Source of the DNA: an uncultured Pelagibacteraceae bacterium
GTDB taxonomy: Bacteria > Pseudomonadota > Alphaproteobacteria > Pelagibacterales > Pelagibacteraceae
Direction: 5' to 3'
DNA length: 64,000 nt
Assembly (NCBI GenBank): GCA_902573235.1
Contig: CACGIZ010000001.1
Span: 119,399-183,398 of the forward strand
Positions 18,498-27,224 of the stretch are shown here, piece by piece (the stretch's first letter is position 1; every line of letters begins with the position of its first letter). Below the pieces are notes generated by a model. That model worked only from the letters and a program-made list of their open reading frames with translations. It did not search any database and was not told where the DNA came from. The position numbers were made by a program, and so were the translations under genes.

Positions 18498-20117
18498 ATG
18501 TCCAGAGAGACGATGGAATATGATGTAGTTATAGTTGGTGGAGGTCCATCAGGTTTATCCACAGCAATAAAATTAAAACAACTTGATTCTAACTTGAATG
18601 TTTGTTTGTTAGAAAAAGCATCAGAGATAGGTGCACATATCTTAAGTGGGAATGTTTTTGAAACTAGAGCTTTAGATGAATTATTACCTAACTGGAAAGA
18701 CTTAAATTCACCAATTAAAACTAAAGTTACAAAAGAAAAATTTTTATTTTTAGGAAAAACAAAATCCTTGAGCTGGCCGACATGGTTATTGCCTTCTGTT
18801 CAACAAAATCATAAAAATTACATCATCAGTTTAGCCAATTTATGTAGATGGCTTGCTGAACAAGCAGAGTCTTTAGGTGTAGAGATTTTTCCTGGTTTTC
18901 CTGCTAGTGAAATATTATACAATGATGATGGATCCGTCAAAGGTGTAGCTACACAAGATATGGGAATTGATAAAAAGGGAAACAAAAAAGATAGTTATGA
19001 ACCTGGAATAGATCTTTTGGGTAAGGTCACGGTATTTGCTGAAGGCTGTAGAGGTCATTTAGGAAAAGAATTAATTAAAAAATTTGAATTAGACAAAGGT
19101 AAAGATCCTCAACAATACGGAATTGGTTTTAAGGAAATTTGGGAAATAGATGAAAAGAGTCATGAAGAGGGTTTAGTTATGCATACAGCTGGTTGGCCAT
19201 TAGATAATAACACTTATGGTGGAAGTTTTATGTATCATGCAGAAAATAAACAAGTTTACTTAGGTTATGTTATTGGTCTTGATTATAAGAATCCTCATTT
19301 ATCTCCATTTGATGAGTTTCAACGATTTAAAACTCACCCAACAATTAAAAAAATAATTGAAGGAGGAAAAAGGATTTCTTATGGAGCTAGAGCTTTAATT
19401 GAGGGAGGTTTTCAAAGTTTACCAAAAATGTTTATGCCAGGAGCATTATTAGTTGGTTGTGATGCTGGAACTTTAAATATGCCAAAAATAAAAGGCTCTC
19501 ATACTGCAATGAAAAGTGGAATTATTGCTGGTGAAACTATTTTTGAACATATTAAAGAAAATAAAGATTTATCAATTTATGAGGAAAAATTTAAAAAAAG
19601 TTGGTTATATGATGAGTTATATAGAGCAAGAAACGTTAAACCAAGTTTTAGTTGGGGTTTAATTTTAGGTATAATTTTCACAGGAATAGACCAAATATTA
19701 TTTAGAGGTAAGTTGCCAATCACTCTTAAACACAAACATGCAGATCATGAAACTTTAAAATTAGCTAGTGAAATGCCAAAAATAGATTATCCAAAACCAG
19801 ACAATATAATAACATTTGATAAAACAAGTTCTGTTTATCTTACTGGGACTAATCATGCTGATAACCAACCAGTTCATCTAAGACTTAAAGATCCTAATTT
19901 ACCCATTAATTATACTCTAGAAAAATTTGATGAACCTGCTCAAAGATATTGTCCAGCTGGAGTTTATGAAGTTCAGCAAGAAAACGGTTTAAATAAATTT
20001 GTGATTAATTCGCAAAATTGTATTCATTGTAAAACATGTGATATTAAGGAGCCCTCTCAAAATATCACCTGGGTAACTCCAGAAGGTGGTGGTGGGCCAA
20101 AATACGGAAATATGTAA
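18498..20117 (+). CDS. Electron transfer flavoprotein-ubiquinone oxidoreductase
   Basis: A 539-residue full-length ETF-QO. The N-terminal FAD motif is VVIVGGGPSGLSTAIKLKQL, the ubiquinone/membrane region lies in the middle (SLPKMFMPGALLVGCDAG, SHTAMKSGIIAGE), and the C-terminal [4Fe-4S] cluster ligands are CPAGVYEV then NCIHCKTCDIKEP. All four cysteines are present. It delivers electrons from ETF to the quinone pool. The start could also be the second Met (METMEYD) because the sequence begins MSRETMEYDVV. Confidence 0.97.
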   Translation: MSRETMEYDVVIVGGGPSGLSTAIKLKQLDSNLNVCLLEKASEIGAHILSGNVFETRALDELLPNWKDLNSPIKTKVTKEKFLFLGKTKSLSWPTWLLPSVQQNHKNYIISLANLCRWLAEQAESLGVEIFPGFPASEILYNDDGSVKGVATQDMGIDKKGNKKDSYEPGIDLLGKVTVFAEGCRGHLGKELIKKFELDKGKDPQQYGIGFKEIWEIDEKSHEEGLVMHTAGWPLDNNTYGGSFMYHAENKQVYLGYVIGLDYKNPHLSPFDEFQRFKTHPTIKKIIEGGKRISYGARALIEGGFQSLPKMFMPGALLVGCDAGTLNMPKIKGSHTAMKSGIIAGETIFEHIKENKDLSIYEEKFKKSWLYDELYRARNVKPSFSWGLILGIIFTGIDQILFRGKLPITLKHKHADHETLKLASEMPKIDYPKPDNIITFDKTSSVYLTGTNHADNQPVHLRLKDPNLPINYTLEKFDEPAQRYCPAGVYEVQQENGLNKFVINSQNCIHCKTCDIKEPSQNITWVTPEGGGGPKYGNM

Positions 20118-20495
20118 TTAAGAAATATCTATTGCGTACTTTTTTAAAGTTTCAATAGGTAAAACTTTTAAAGTATTTTCATGTGTTCTTTTGAGAAAAA
20201 TTGGACATCCTTTGCCTGCTTCTACTGCCCTAGCATACCAACTAGCACAAACACACCATCCGTCACCATCTTTTAATCCTGGAAAACCGAATTCTGGATG
20301 TGGAGTAATTAAATCGTTACCAGCCTCTTTGCACCACTCTAAAAATTCTGTTGTAACTCTTGCACAAACAGTATGAAGACCATGATCATTTTCATCTGTA
20401 TTACAACAACCGTCTCTGTACCAACCTGTTAAAGGTTCTAGTGAACATTCTTCTAGTTTTTCTCCTAAAACATTAAGTTGAGGTCTTTTATTCAT
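20118..20495 (-). CDS. DUF2237-family protein
   Basis: A 125-residue small protein of the DUF2237 pattern: NVLGEKLEECSLEPLTGWYRDGCC near the start, HTVCARVTTEFLEW, and GDGWCVCASWYARAVEAGKGCP. The many conserved cysteines suggest metal binding, but function is unknown. Its start codon overlaps by one base the stop of the oxygenase gene upstream on the same strand. Confidence 0.9.
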   Translation of the reverse strand: MNKRPQLNVLGEKLEECSLEPLTGWYRDGCCNTDENDHGLHTVCARVTTEFLEWCKEAGNDLITPHPEFGFPGLKDGDGWCVCASWYARAVEAGKGCPIFLKRTHENTLKVLPIETLKKYAIDIS

Positions 20496-21127
20496 TAAAA
20501 TGTATCATAAATTGATTGATCAACAAAAGCATTGAATGAGATAGATCTTCTTTCTTCATCTGTATCTTTGAAGGGGTATACTGTATGCATCATATAATTT
20601 GGAAAAAAATAAAAATCGCCTACTTCGGGTCTAATTTGAAAAGTTGATTTAGATAGAAATTGTTTGGAACCATGAATTAAATTTAAAGTTCCTCCAGCAT
20701 AATGTTTTACTCCATCTTTCTCTTCTTGTACATATTTTCCAAATGTTTTTGGAACTTTTAAAAAACCTGCGCCTGAAACATGTCCTCCGTGCATATGAAC
20801 TGGATTATACTCATTTTGAAATTGTCTTACGATCCAGCTGTCTATCATTTTAAATTCTTTAATACTTTGATTAGTAGACATTTGTATCCACTGAAAAACT
20901 CCTTTAGATATTAAATCAAGCCAACCAACTCTTTGAGAAAATTCTTTTTCTAATTTAAATTCCTGTGTAACATCACCAGCTAAGTTTGCACCTGCGCTTA
21001 ATTCTTTTGATTTTTTCTTATCAAGTATTAAACCATCAACATAATCATTTAAAGCTTTAACCATTTCGTTAGGTATCTTAATTTTAGCTATAGTGGGTCC
21101 AAACGCTCTAATCAATTGAATTGACAT
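20495..21127 (-). CDS. 2OG-Fe(II) oxygenase family protein (phage-type)
   Basis: A 210-residue putative 2-oxoglutarate/iron dioxygenase of the TIGR02466-like type often seen in marine phages and bacteria. It has VHMHGG in place of the HxD motif, the distal HTVYPF histidine, and RRSISFNAFV as the candidate 2OG-binding arginine segment. It lies between the hisI and DUF2237 genes on the same strand with gaps of 2 and -1 bases. The substrate is unknown. Confidence 0.8.
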   Translation of the reverse strand: MSIQLIRAFGPTIAKIKIPNEMVKALNDYVDGLILDKKKSKELSAGANLAGDVTQEFKLEKEFSQRVGWLDLISKGVFQWIQMSTNQSIKEFKMIDSWIVRQFQNEYNPVHMHGGHVSGAGFLKVPKTFGKYVQEEKDGVKHYAGGTLNLIHGSKQFLSKSTFQIRPEVGDFYFFPNYMMHTVYPFKDTDEERRSISFNAFVDQSIYDTF

Positions 21128-21129
21128 AA

Positions 21130-21597
21130 TTAAATTTTAGTTGGATTAGGCTGATCTTTATAAACCTTTTCAGGGTCAAATTTTTTTTCTTTTTCTAAAA
21201 ATTTCATTTCAACTTTACGTCCGTTTTCAATTGGACCTAAAGGTATAGACCTATAGAAACATGACCTGTATCCAACATGGCAACTTGCTCCATCACCTAT
21301 ATCAACTGTCAACCAAATTGAGTCTTGATCATCGTCAATTCTGATTTCAGTTACTTTTTGAGTGAACCCGCTAGTTTTACCTTTATGCCAAATAGTTTTT
21401 CTAGATCTGCTAAAATAATGAGCTTCTTTTGTTTCTATAGTTTTTTTCAAAGCTTCAACATTCATATAACCATGCATTAAAATTTCTTTGGTTTTAGAAC
21501 ACATGGTAATGACAGGAATTAATCCATCATTATCAAATTTTGGTGAAAGAAGATTTCCTTCTTCAATTTCAACTACATTTTCTCTTTTTTTGAACAT
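21130..21597 (-). CDS. hisI: Phosphoribosyl-AMP cyclohydrolase
   Basis: A 155-residue HisI, third step of histidine synthesis. It has the MCSKTKEILMHGYMNVEALKKTIET region, the SRSRKTIWHKGKTSG motif and the zinc ligands in VDIGDGASCHVGYRSCFYRSI (Cys-x6-Cys pattern). It is a stand-alone HisI without the HisE domain, which is the alphaproteobacterial arrangement. It is transcribed divergently from folE. Confidence 0.95.
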   Translation of the reverse strand: MFKKRENVVEIEEGNLLSPKFDNDGLIPVITMCSKTKEILMHGYMNVEALKKTIETKEAHYFSRSRKTIWHKGKTSGFTQKVTEIRIDDDQDSIWLTVDIGDGASCHVGYRSCFYRSIPLGPIENGRKVEMKFLEKEKKFDPEKVYKDQPNPTKI

Positions 21598-21673
21598 ATA
21601 ATGTGATTATGTAGCACATATAAGTATATTTTAAATATTTTAAAAATACGGATTTATATGTATAAAACTCACC

Positions 21674-22288
21674 ATGAAATTAGTAAAAGATATAGATAAC
21701 AATTCAGATATAAAAAAAGTATCAGATAAAGAAGCTGAAGAAGCTTTTAAAACAATCTTAGCTTGGATGGGAGAAGATCCAAATAGAGAAGGATTATTAG
21801 AAACTCCAAAAAGAGTAGTCAAAGCATTTAAAGAGTATTTTAAGGGTTACAAAGAGGATCCAAATCAAATCTTAGACAAAACGTTTGGCGATGTTGAGGG
21901 TTATGATGATATGGTTGTTCAAAAAAATATTTCAGTTCAAAGTCATTGTGAACATCATATGGCACCAATTATCGGCAAAGCACACGTTGCTTATATCCCT
22001 AAAAAAAGAGTAGTGGGATTAAGTAAATTAGCAAGAGTTGTGGAAGTTTTTTCAAAAAGACTACAAACTCAAGAGAGATTAACTATGCAAATTGCGAATA
22101 CACTAATGGAGTCTTTGGATGCAAAAGGTGTAGCAGTAACAATAGATTCAACTCATCAGTGCATGACAATGAGAGGAATAAAAAAAGAACAAGCAACAAC
22201 AGTAACAAATTATTATTTAGGTCAATTTAAAGAGGATCTTAGTTATCAAAATAGATATTTGAGATTTATCAGTATAGTAAAAGAATAA
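21674..22288 (+). CDS. folE: GTP cyclohydrolase I
   Basis: A 204-residue type I GTP cyclohydrolase, first step of folate biosynthesis. Zinc-site and catalytic motifs are SVQSHCEHHMAPIIGKAHVAYIP and STHQCMTMRGIKK, and RLTMQIANTLM lies between. An N-terminal LAWMGEDPNREGLLETPKRV is also typical. Length is normal. It supplies folate to the many THF-dependent enzymes in the window and is relevant to the pabABC cluster near 54000. Confidence 0.97.
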   Translation: MKLVKDIDNNSDIKKVSDKEAEEAFKTILAWMGEDPNREGLLETPKRVVKAFKEYFKGYKEDPNQILDKTFGDVEGYDDMVVQKNISVQSHCEHHMAPIIGKAHVAYIPKKRVVGLSKLARVVEVFSKRLQTQERLTMQIANTLMESLDAKGVAVTIDSTHQCMTMRGIKKEQATTVTNYYLGQFKEDLSYQNRYLRFISIVKE

Positions 22289-22289
22289 A

Positions 22290-23291
22290 GTGTCTGATCA
22301 ATTTAAAGCATTAGTTTTAAATCAAAAAGGTGAGGAGTTTACAAGAGAAGTTAAATCTCTTGATAAGAGTTTTTTAAAACATGGTGATGTTACCGTTAAA
22401 GTCGATTATTCCGATTTAAACTTTAAGGATGGAATGATTTTAAAAAATGGTGGTAGATTAGTAAAAGAATTTCCACACATACCAGGAATTGATTTTTCAG
22501 GAACTGTTTTAGAAAGTCAAAACTCAAAATTTAAAGAGGGTGATGAGGTTATTTTAACTGGTTTTAGAGTAGGTGAAATTTTTTATGGCGGCTATTCACA
22601 AATAGCAAAAGTCAATGGAGATTTTTTAGTAAAAAAACCAAAAAACTTATCTAGCAAACAAGCAATGATTTTAGGAACTGCTGGTTTTACTTCATTGATG
22701 AGTGCATTTGCAATTAAAGCAAGAGAAGAAATATTACTTGGAGAAAAAGTAAATAATGTTTTGGTTACAGGAGCCACAGGAGGGGTTGGTAGTGTTGCTG
22801 TAATTGTTTTAAATAAGATGGGATACAATGTGACTGCTGTTACAGGCAAAGATTCTAAGACAGATTATTTAAAATCATTAGGAGCAAAAAGTGTTGTTAA
22901 TCGCGCAGAATTTGACAAAGATCCGAGATTGATTGATAAAGGTTTATGGGATGGGGTAGTTGATACTGTTGGTGGAAAAATATTAGCTAACGCGATCGTT
23001 CAAACTAATTCTAATGGAATTATTACAGTTTGTGGAAATGCAAATACTAATGAATTAAATACTAACGTTATTCCATTTATGCTTAGAGGAATTAAACTTT
23101 GGGGTATTGACTCTGCAAATTGTAGTATCAAAAGACGAGAATTTATTTGGGGTGAAGCTGCAAATCTAGTAGATTTTAGTTTATTAGAAAAATCAATTCA
23201 AACGGTAAGTTTAGAGGGATTGGTTGAAACTTTTCCAAAAATATTAAAAGGTGAAATTTCAGGTAGAGTTTTAGTTGATTTAAATAAATAA
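22290..23291 (+). CDS. Acrylyl-CoA reductase (AcuI/YhdH) family quinone-oxidoreductase-like protein
   Basis: A 333-residue medium-chain dehydrogenase/reductase. It starts with GTG one base after folE ends. Landmarks are VDYSDLNFKDGMILKNGGRLVKEFPHIPGIDFSGTV, GEIFYGGYSQIAKVN, the NADPH loop VLVTGATGGVGSVAVIVL and FMLRGIKLWGIDS, which together match the AcuI/YhdH group rather than generic alcohol dehydrogenases. AcuI reduces acryloyl-CoA from DMSP or 3-hydroxypropionate to propionyl-CoA. Function here is by family only. Confidence 0.85.
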   Translation: MSDQFKALVLNQKGEEFTREVKSLDKSFLKHGDVTVKVDYSDLNFKDGMILKNGGRLVKEFPHIPGIDFSGTVLESQNSKFKEGDEVILTGFRVGEIFYGGYSQIAKVNGDFLVKKPKNLSSKQAMILGTAGFTSLMSAFAIKAREEILLGEKVNNVLVTGATGGVGSVAVIVLNKMGYNVTAVTGKDSKTDYLKSLGAKSVVNRAEFDKDPRLIDKGLWDGVVDTVGGKILANAIVQTNSNGIITVCGNANTNELNTNVIPFMLRGIKLWGIDSANCSIKRREFIWGEAANLVDFSLLEKSIQTVSLEGLVETFPKILKGEISGRVLVDLNK

Positions 23292-24181
23292 TGGATTGGG
23301 ATAAATTAAAAATTTTTCATGCAGTAGCTGAAGCAGGAAGTTTTACTAACGCTACTGTAAATTTAAATTTAAGCCAATCAGCTATCAGTAGACAAATTCA
23401 ATCTTTAGAGCAAGATTTAAAAGTTCAATTATTTGAGAGACATGCAAGAGGTCTAACTCTTACTGAAAATGGAGAATATGTATTCAAAACTGCTCACGAG
23501 GTTATTAGTAAATTGAAAGAGGTCGAAACTTCTTTGGGTGACCAAAAAAACAAACCTACAGGTAAGTTAACCATTACAACTGTCAGAAGTTTTGGAACTC
23601 ACTGGTTAACACCAAGAATTGAGGAGTTTATGCGATTAAATCCTGAAGTTGAAATTGAGCTAATTTTTGAAGATAAAGAATTAGATTTAAGCACCAGACA
23701 AGCTGATATAGGTATTTTTATGAGAAGACCTAAGCAGCTAAATTATATTCAAAAAAAGCTCATAGATTTGAAATATTATATATATGGTTCAAATAAATAC
23801 CTGGAAAAACATGGCATGCCTAAAACAATAGGTGATTTGAATAAACATAAATTTATATCATTCGGAAAAGGCGCACCTTCACCAGTCTATAATCCTGATT
23901 GGGCACTAAAATTAGGGATGCATGATGGTAAAAAGAGAAAACCTATTATGAAAGTTAATAGTGTTATGGGTCTTTTATTAGCTGTCGAGTCTGGAGTAGG
24001 TCTTGCTGCACTGCCTGAGTATTTGGTTAGTGATACAAGTAATATTATCAAAGTCTTACCGAAATCTGAGGGTCCAATAACAGAAGCACACTTTGTGTAT
24101 CCTCAATCTTTAAAAAATACGGCCAGGGTTCAAGCTTTCAGAAATTTTTTGTTTAGCAAAATTGGTGATTGGAAATCATAG
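23291..24181 (+). CDS. LysR-family transcriptional regulator
   Basis: A 296-residue LysR protein. The winged helix is at residues 1-60 (FHAVAEAGSFTNATVNLNLSQSAISRQIQSLEQDL) and the effector-binding domain follows (LTITTVRSFGTHWLTPRIEEFMRLNPEV). Its ATG shares a base with the stop of the AcuI-like gene, so it may regulate that gene or the folE operon. No target site was identified. Confidence 0.93.
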   Translation: MDWDKLKIFHAVAEAGSFTNATVNLNLSQSAISRQIQSLEQDLKVQLFERHARGLTLTENGEYVFKTAHEVISKLKEVETSLGDQKNKPTGKLTITTVRSFGTHWLTPRIEEFMRLNPEVEIELIFEDKELDLSTRQADIGIFMRRPKQLNYIQKKLIDLKYYIYGSNKYLEKHGMPKTIGDLNKHKFISFGKGAPSPVYNPDWALKLGMHDGKKRKPIMKVNSVMGLLLAVESGVGLAALPEYLVSDTSNIIKVLPKSEGPITEAHFVYPQSLKNTARVQAFRNFLFSKIGDWKS

Positions 24182-24237
24182 TCTCGTTATCTAGTTAAAA
24201 CACCATAAATCAACTATAGGGTGCGACATTCTTGCGA

Positions 24238-24278
24238 TTGATAATCATTCTCATTGAGAATAATTATCATTCTCAAAT
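24238..24278 (+). promoter_or_regulatory. Fur-type iron box upstream of the ferric iron transporter
   Basis: The stretch contains a 13-base imperfect inverted repeat, gataatcattctc and gagaataattatc separated by three bases, with one mismatch, and a second overlapping dyad (tgagaat...attctca). This closely follows the Fur consensus GATAATGATAATCATTATC. It lies 30-70 bases before the ATG of the iron-binding protein, the right place to repress transcription when iron is plentiful. Confidence 0.85.
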
Positions 24279-24307
24279 AATTATGCGGAAGAAAGAATAG
24301 GGAGAAA

Positions 24308-25336
24308 ATGAGAAAAATATCAATTTTGACATTAATTGCATCTTTGTTTGTTTCAACTTTTGTTGTGGCAAATGAAGTAAATGTTTTTAATGCAAGACAC
24401 TATAAGGCTGACTCTGAGCTTTATTCTAAGTTTACAAATATGACTGGAATAAAAGTTAATTTGATAAACGGAAAATCAGGTGCCTTAGAAAAAAGGATAA
24501 TCAGTGAAGGTGCAGATTCTTCTGCTGACTTATATATAACAGCTGATGCAGGTAGATGTGGTGCTATGGATGCAAAAGGCACGCTTCAAGGTGGTCTAAC
24601 ATCTGCAGCAATTAAAGAAGCTGTTCCAAAAAGCTTTAGAACCAGTAAGTGGGTTGGAATCGCTAAAAGAGCAAGAATAATTTATTATTCACCCGAAAGA
24701 GTTACAGGTGCTGAATTATCTGGAATGACTTATGAAGGTCTAGCTGATCCCAAATGGAAAGGCAGATTAGTAATTAGAAAATCTAGCAACATTTATAATA
24801 AATCTCTTGTAGCATCATTGATTAAAAATAATGGAAAAGCTGCAACAGCCGCATGGGCTGAAGGAGTTGTTGCTAATATGGCAAGGACGCCAACAGGCAA
24901 TGATAGAGCGCAAATAATGGCAGTAGCAGCTGGTGAAGCTGATATAGCTGTGGCTAACACTTACTACTTAGCACTTATGTTGTCTGGCAAAAAAGGACCT
25001 GAACAACAAGAGGCAGCTAAAAAAGTTAAAGCTTTTTTTCCTAATCAAAACGATAGAGGAACGCATATGAATGTTAGTTGTGCTGCTTTAGTCAAAGGAG
25101 CACCAAACAAAAGTAACGCTATCAAACTTGTAGAGTTTTTATTAACTCCAGAGTCTCAAGAGCATTTTACAAATAATACTTTTGAGTTTCCAATGATTAA
25201 TGGTGTTTCACCAAGCCCATTAGTAGTAAATAACTTAGGATTGGATTTCAAACAAGATATGAAAACTAAGTTAGCTTCTTATGGAAAAAATCAAGCTGCT
25301 GCTGTTGAAGTAATGACAGCTGCTGGTTGGAAGTAA
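24308..25336 (+). CDS. fbpA: Fe(III) ABC transporter periplasmic binding protein
   Basis: A 342-residue protein of the FbpA/FutA/AfuA class. A signal peptide ends near ...VVANEV. The mature N-terminus VNVFNARHYKADSELYSKFTNMTGIKVN is the signature of ferric-ion binding proteins (the YN.RHY pattern), and the ISEGADSSADLYITADAGR and RAQIMAVAAGEADIAVANTYYLALM segments fit too; a twin-tyrosine-type iron site lies in ANTYYL. It is preceded by a Fur-type box and followed by matching permease and ATPase genes. Confidence 0.95.
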   Translation: MRKISILTLIASLFVSTFVVANEVNVFNARHYKADSELYSKFTNMTGIKVNLINGKSGALEKRIISEGADSSADLYITADAGRCGAMDAKGTLQGGLTSAAIKEAVPKSFRTSKWVGIAKRARIIYYSPERVTGAELSGMTYEGLADPKWKGRLVIRKSSNIYNKSLVASLIKNNGKAATAAWAEGVVANMARTPTGNDRAQIMAVAAGEADIAVANTYYLALMLSGKKGPEQQEAAKKVKAFFPNQNDRGTHMNVSCAALVKGAPNKSNAIKLVEFLLTPESQEHFTNNTFEFPMINGVSPSPLVVNNLGLDFKQDMKTKLASYGKNQAAAVEVMTAAGWK

Positions 25337-25340
25337 CATT

Positions 25341-25511
25341 GTGAAAGTAAAAAAGAAATTTATATCTAATATTGATCTAAATAATTCTTCTAAAGCATGT
25401 TCCCCATGTCTTTTAGAGTGTAAAAAGATCAATAAAAGAATAAATGACAGAAAACTTTCGAAAATTAAAACTAAGGAGGTTCCGCATATCCTAAAAGTAT
25501 TTAATTTTTGA
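25341..25511 (+). CDS. Small cysteine-rich protein inside the iron operon, 56 aa (not in ORF track)
   Basis: Reading from a GTG four bases after fbpA gives MKVKKKFISNIDLNNSSKAC... with the motif CSPCLLEC (Cys20, 23, 27) and a basic C-terminus (KKINKRINDRKLSKIKTK). The three closely spaced cysteines plus its place between the iron-binding protein and the permease suggest metal binding, but the frame could be chance. A near-perfect Shine-Dalgarno-like aaggaggt lies inside the frame near its end without a start codon at the right distance. Confidence 0.4.
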   Translation: MKVKKKFISNIDLNNSSKACSPCLLECKKINKRINDRKLSKIKTKEVPHILKVFNF

Positions 25512-25519
25512 TTTTCTGA

Positions 25520-25568
25520 GTGTCTACGCTTATTAGGCAAGATGTCTCCTTCCTCCTAGCGTAGACAC
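25520..25568 (+). repeat. Perfect 11-bp hairpin between fbpA and fbpB
   Basis: Arms gtgtctacgct (25520-25530) and agcgtagacac (25558-25568) are perfect inverted repeats around a 27-base loop that includes the pyrimidine tract ctccttcctcct. The tract is complementary to Shine-Dalgarno sequences, including the aaggaggt about 70 bases upstream. The element ends 36 bases before the fbpB ATG. Such intercistronic structures often protect the upstream binding-protein message or reduce downstream expression; no U run follows, so it is not a simple terminator. Confidence 0.8.
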
Positions 25569-25604
25569 AAATACTTTTCATTTTTATAAGGCGGATTATA
25601 AATT

Positions 25605-27224
25605 ATGAGAATAAATTTTTGGCAAATATCTTCTTTTTTTATTTCTATTTTTGTAATTATTCCTATTTTAACAGTTTTTTCGAGTTTTTTTGAAAATACT
25701 TCAAATTATTATCAAGTTTTAAAAGATACTTTTTTGTTAGAGTATATATTTAATTCATTAATTTTATTATTTTGTGTATTAATATTAACTTTTTTAATAG
25801 GGACAGGATCTGCCTACTTGGTATCCTTTTTTGAATTTCCTTTTAGTAATTTTTTTAAATGGGCATTGATACTTTCTTTTGCAGTTCCACCTTATATTTA
25901 TGCCTATTCTCTGACTGCATTTTTTGAAAATTATGGAACTGCTTATACAATTTTAAAAAATTTATTTGGTGAAGCTAATTACAATGAAAGTATTCCAAAG
26001 TTTGATGGACTATTTGGAGTAATTCTCTCTATTTCTTTTTCTTTATATGCATATGTGTATATTTTAGCTAGAGCATCTTTTTTATATCAACCACAAAATT
26101 TAATTGATTTAGGTAAAAACTTAGGTTTTACCAAATTTAAAACTTTATATTCTATTATTTTGCCTGCTGCACGACCAGCAATAGTTGCGGGCTTGTCTTT
26201 AGTAGCTATGGAGACACTTGCTGAATTTGGAGCAGTTGATTTCTTCTCAATTAACACCCTTACAACTGGAATTTACAACTCTTGGATAGCTTTTGATGAT
26301 TTAGCTTTCGCTAACCAATTGTCATTTTTTTTACTTTTATTTATATTTGCTCTTTTTATTTTAGAAAATTTATCAAGAAAAAAAGCAAGATATCACATGA
26401 ATTCTAGAAGTGGATTTAAACAAAAACAAAAAATTAAACTTTCAGGTAAAAAGTCTTTTGCGGCTTTTATGTTTTGTTTTTTAGTTTTTTTCTTAAGTTT
26501 TTTATTTCCATTAAGTCAAATGATGTATTGGACAATAAAATTTCCTGAAAACCTGTTTGATTTAAAGATAATTGATCTTTTAATTAATACACTTTATTTG
26601 GTTGTTTTATCTAGTTTAGTTTTAATTACATTTGCTCTAATTTCAAATTATGGAAATAGAGTAACTAAAAATAAAACTTTAAATATATTGTCGACATTAT
26701 CAATTTCTGGTTATGCAATTCCAGGAGTAATTTTGGCAGTTGCTTTTATTACTTTTATTGCTTGGTTTGATGAGAGTATAGTTAAAACCTATGGATTCTT
26801 GTCTATAAAAAAAGTTTTTATAGGCTCAATCTTAGGATTGGTTATTGTTTATTTTATCAGATTTTATTCTTTAGCTTTTAATGGAATTAAATCAGGCTAT
26901 GAAAAAATCAATATATCAGTTGATGAAAGTTCTTATTTACTTGGATATTCAAAAAGAAAAACATTTATGAACATACATATTCCTTTTTTGAGAAATTCAT
27001 TATTGTTTGTTTTTATATTGATATCCTTAGAAATTATTAGAGAACTACCAATTACTTTGATTTTAAGGCCTTTTAATTTTGAGACCTTTGCTACTACAGC
27101 TTATATTTCTGCATCAGAAGATTTATTAGAAGCAGCAGCAGTTCCATCTTTATTTTTAATTTTGATTGCAACTTCTTTTATAATAGTTACATCTAAATAT
27201 ATTTTAAGAGATAAAGATGAATAA
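25605..27224 (+). CDS. fbpB: Fe(III) ABC transporter permease (fused two-domain)
   Basis: A 539-residue permease with about twelve membrane segments, consisting of two homologous BPD_transp_1 domains as in FbpB/SfuB. Each half has an EAA-like loop: LIDLGKNLGFTKFKTLYSIILPAARPAI (about residues 165-192) and SVDESSYLLGYSKRKTFMNIHIPFLR (about residues 440-465). It follows the hairpin element and overlaps fbpC by eight bases. Confidence 0.93.
   Translation: MRINFWQISSFFISIFVIIPILTVFSSFFENTSNYYQVLKDTFLLEYIFNSLILLFCVLILTFLIGTGSAYLVSFFEFPFSNFFKWALILSFAVPPYIYAYSLTAFFENYGTAYTILKNLFGEANYNESIPKFDGLFGVILSISFSLYAYVYILARASFLYQPQNLIDLGKNLGFTKFKTLYSIILPAARPAIVAGLSLVAMETLAEFGAVDFFSINTLTTGIYNSWIAFDDLAFANQLSFFLLLFIFALFILENLSRKKARYHMNSRSGFKQKQKIKLSGKKSFAAFMFCFLVFFLSFLFPLSQMMYWTIKFPENLFDLKIIDLLINTLYLVVLSSLVLITFALISNYGNRVTKNKTLNILSTLSISGYAIPGVILAVAFITFIAWFDESIVKTYGFLSIKKVFIGSILGLVIVYFIRFYSLAFNGIKSGYEKINISVDESSYLLGYSKRKTFMNIHIPFLRNSLLFVFILISLEIIRELPITLILRPFNFETFATTAYISASEDLLEAAAVPSLFLILIATSFIIVTSKYILRDKDE

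Noticed and set aside
25271-25540. Minus-strand 89-aa frame with a purine-rich AGGAGGAAGGAG upstream of a TTG.
   Set aside because: It lies across the fbpA end and the hairpin element; its apparent ribosome site is just the complement of the hairpin loop, and the protein shows no coding character.
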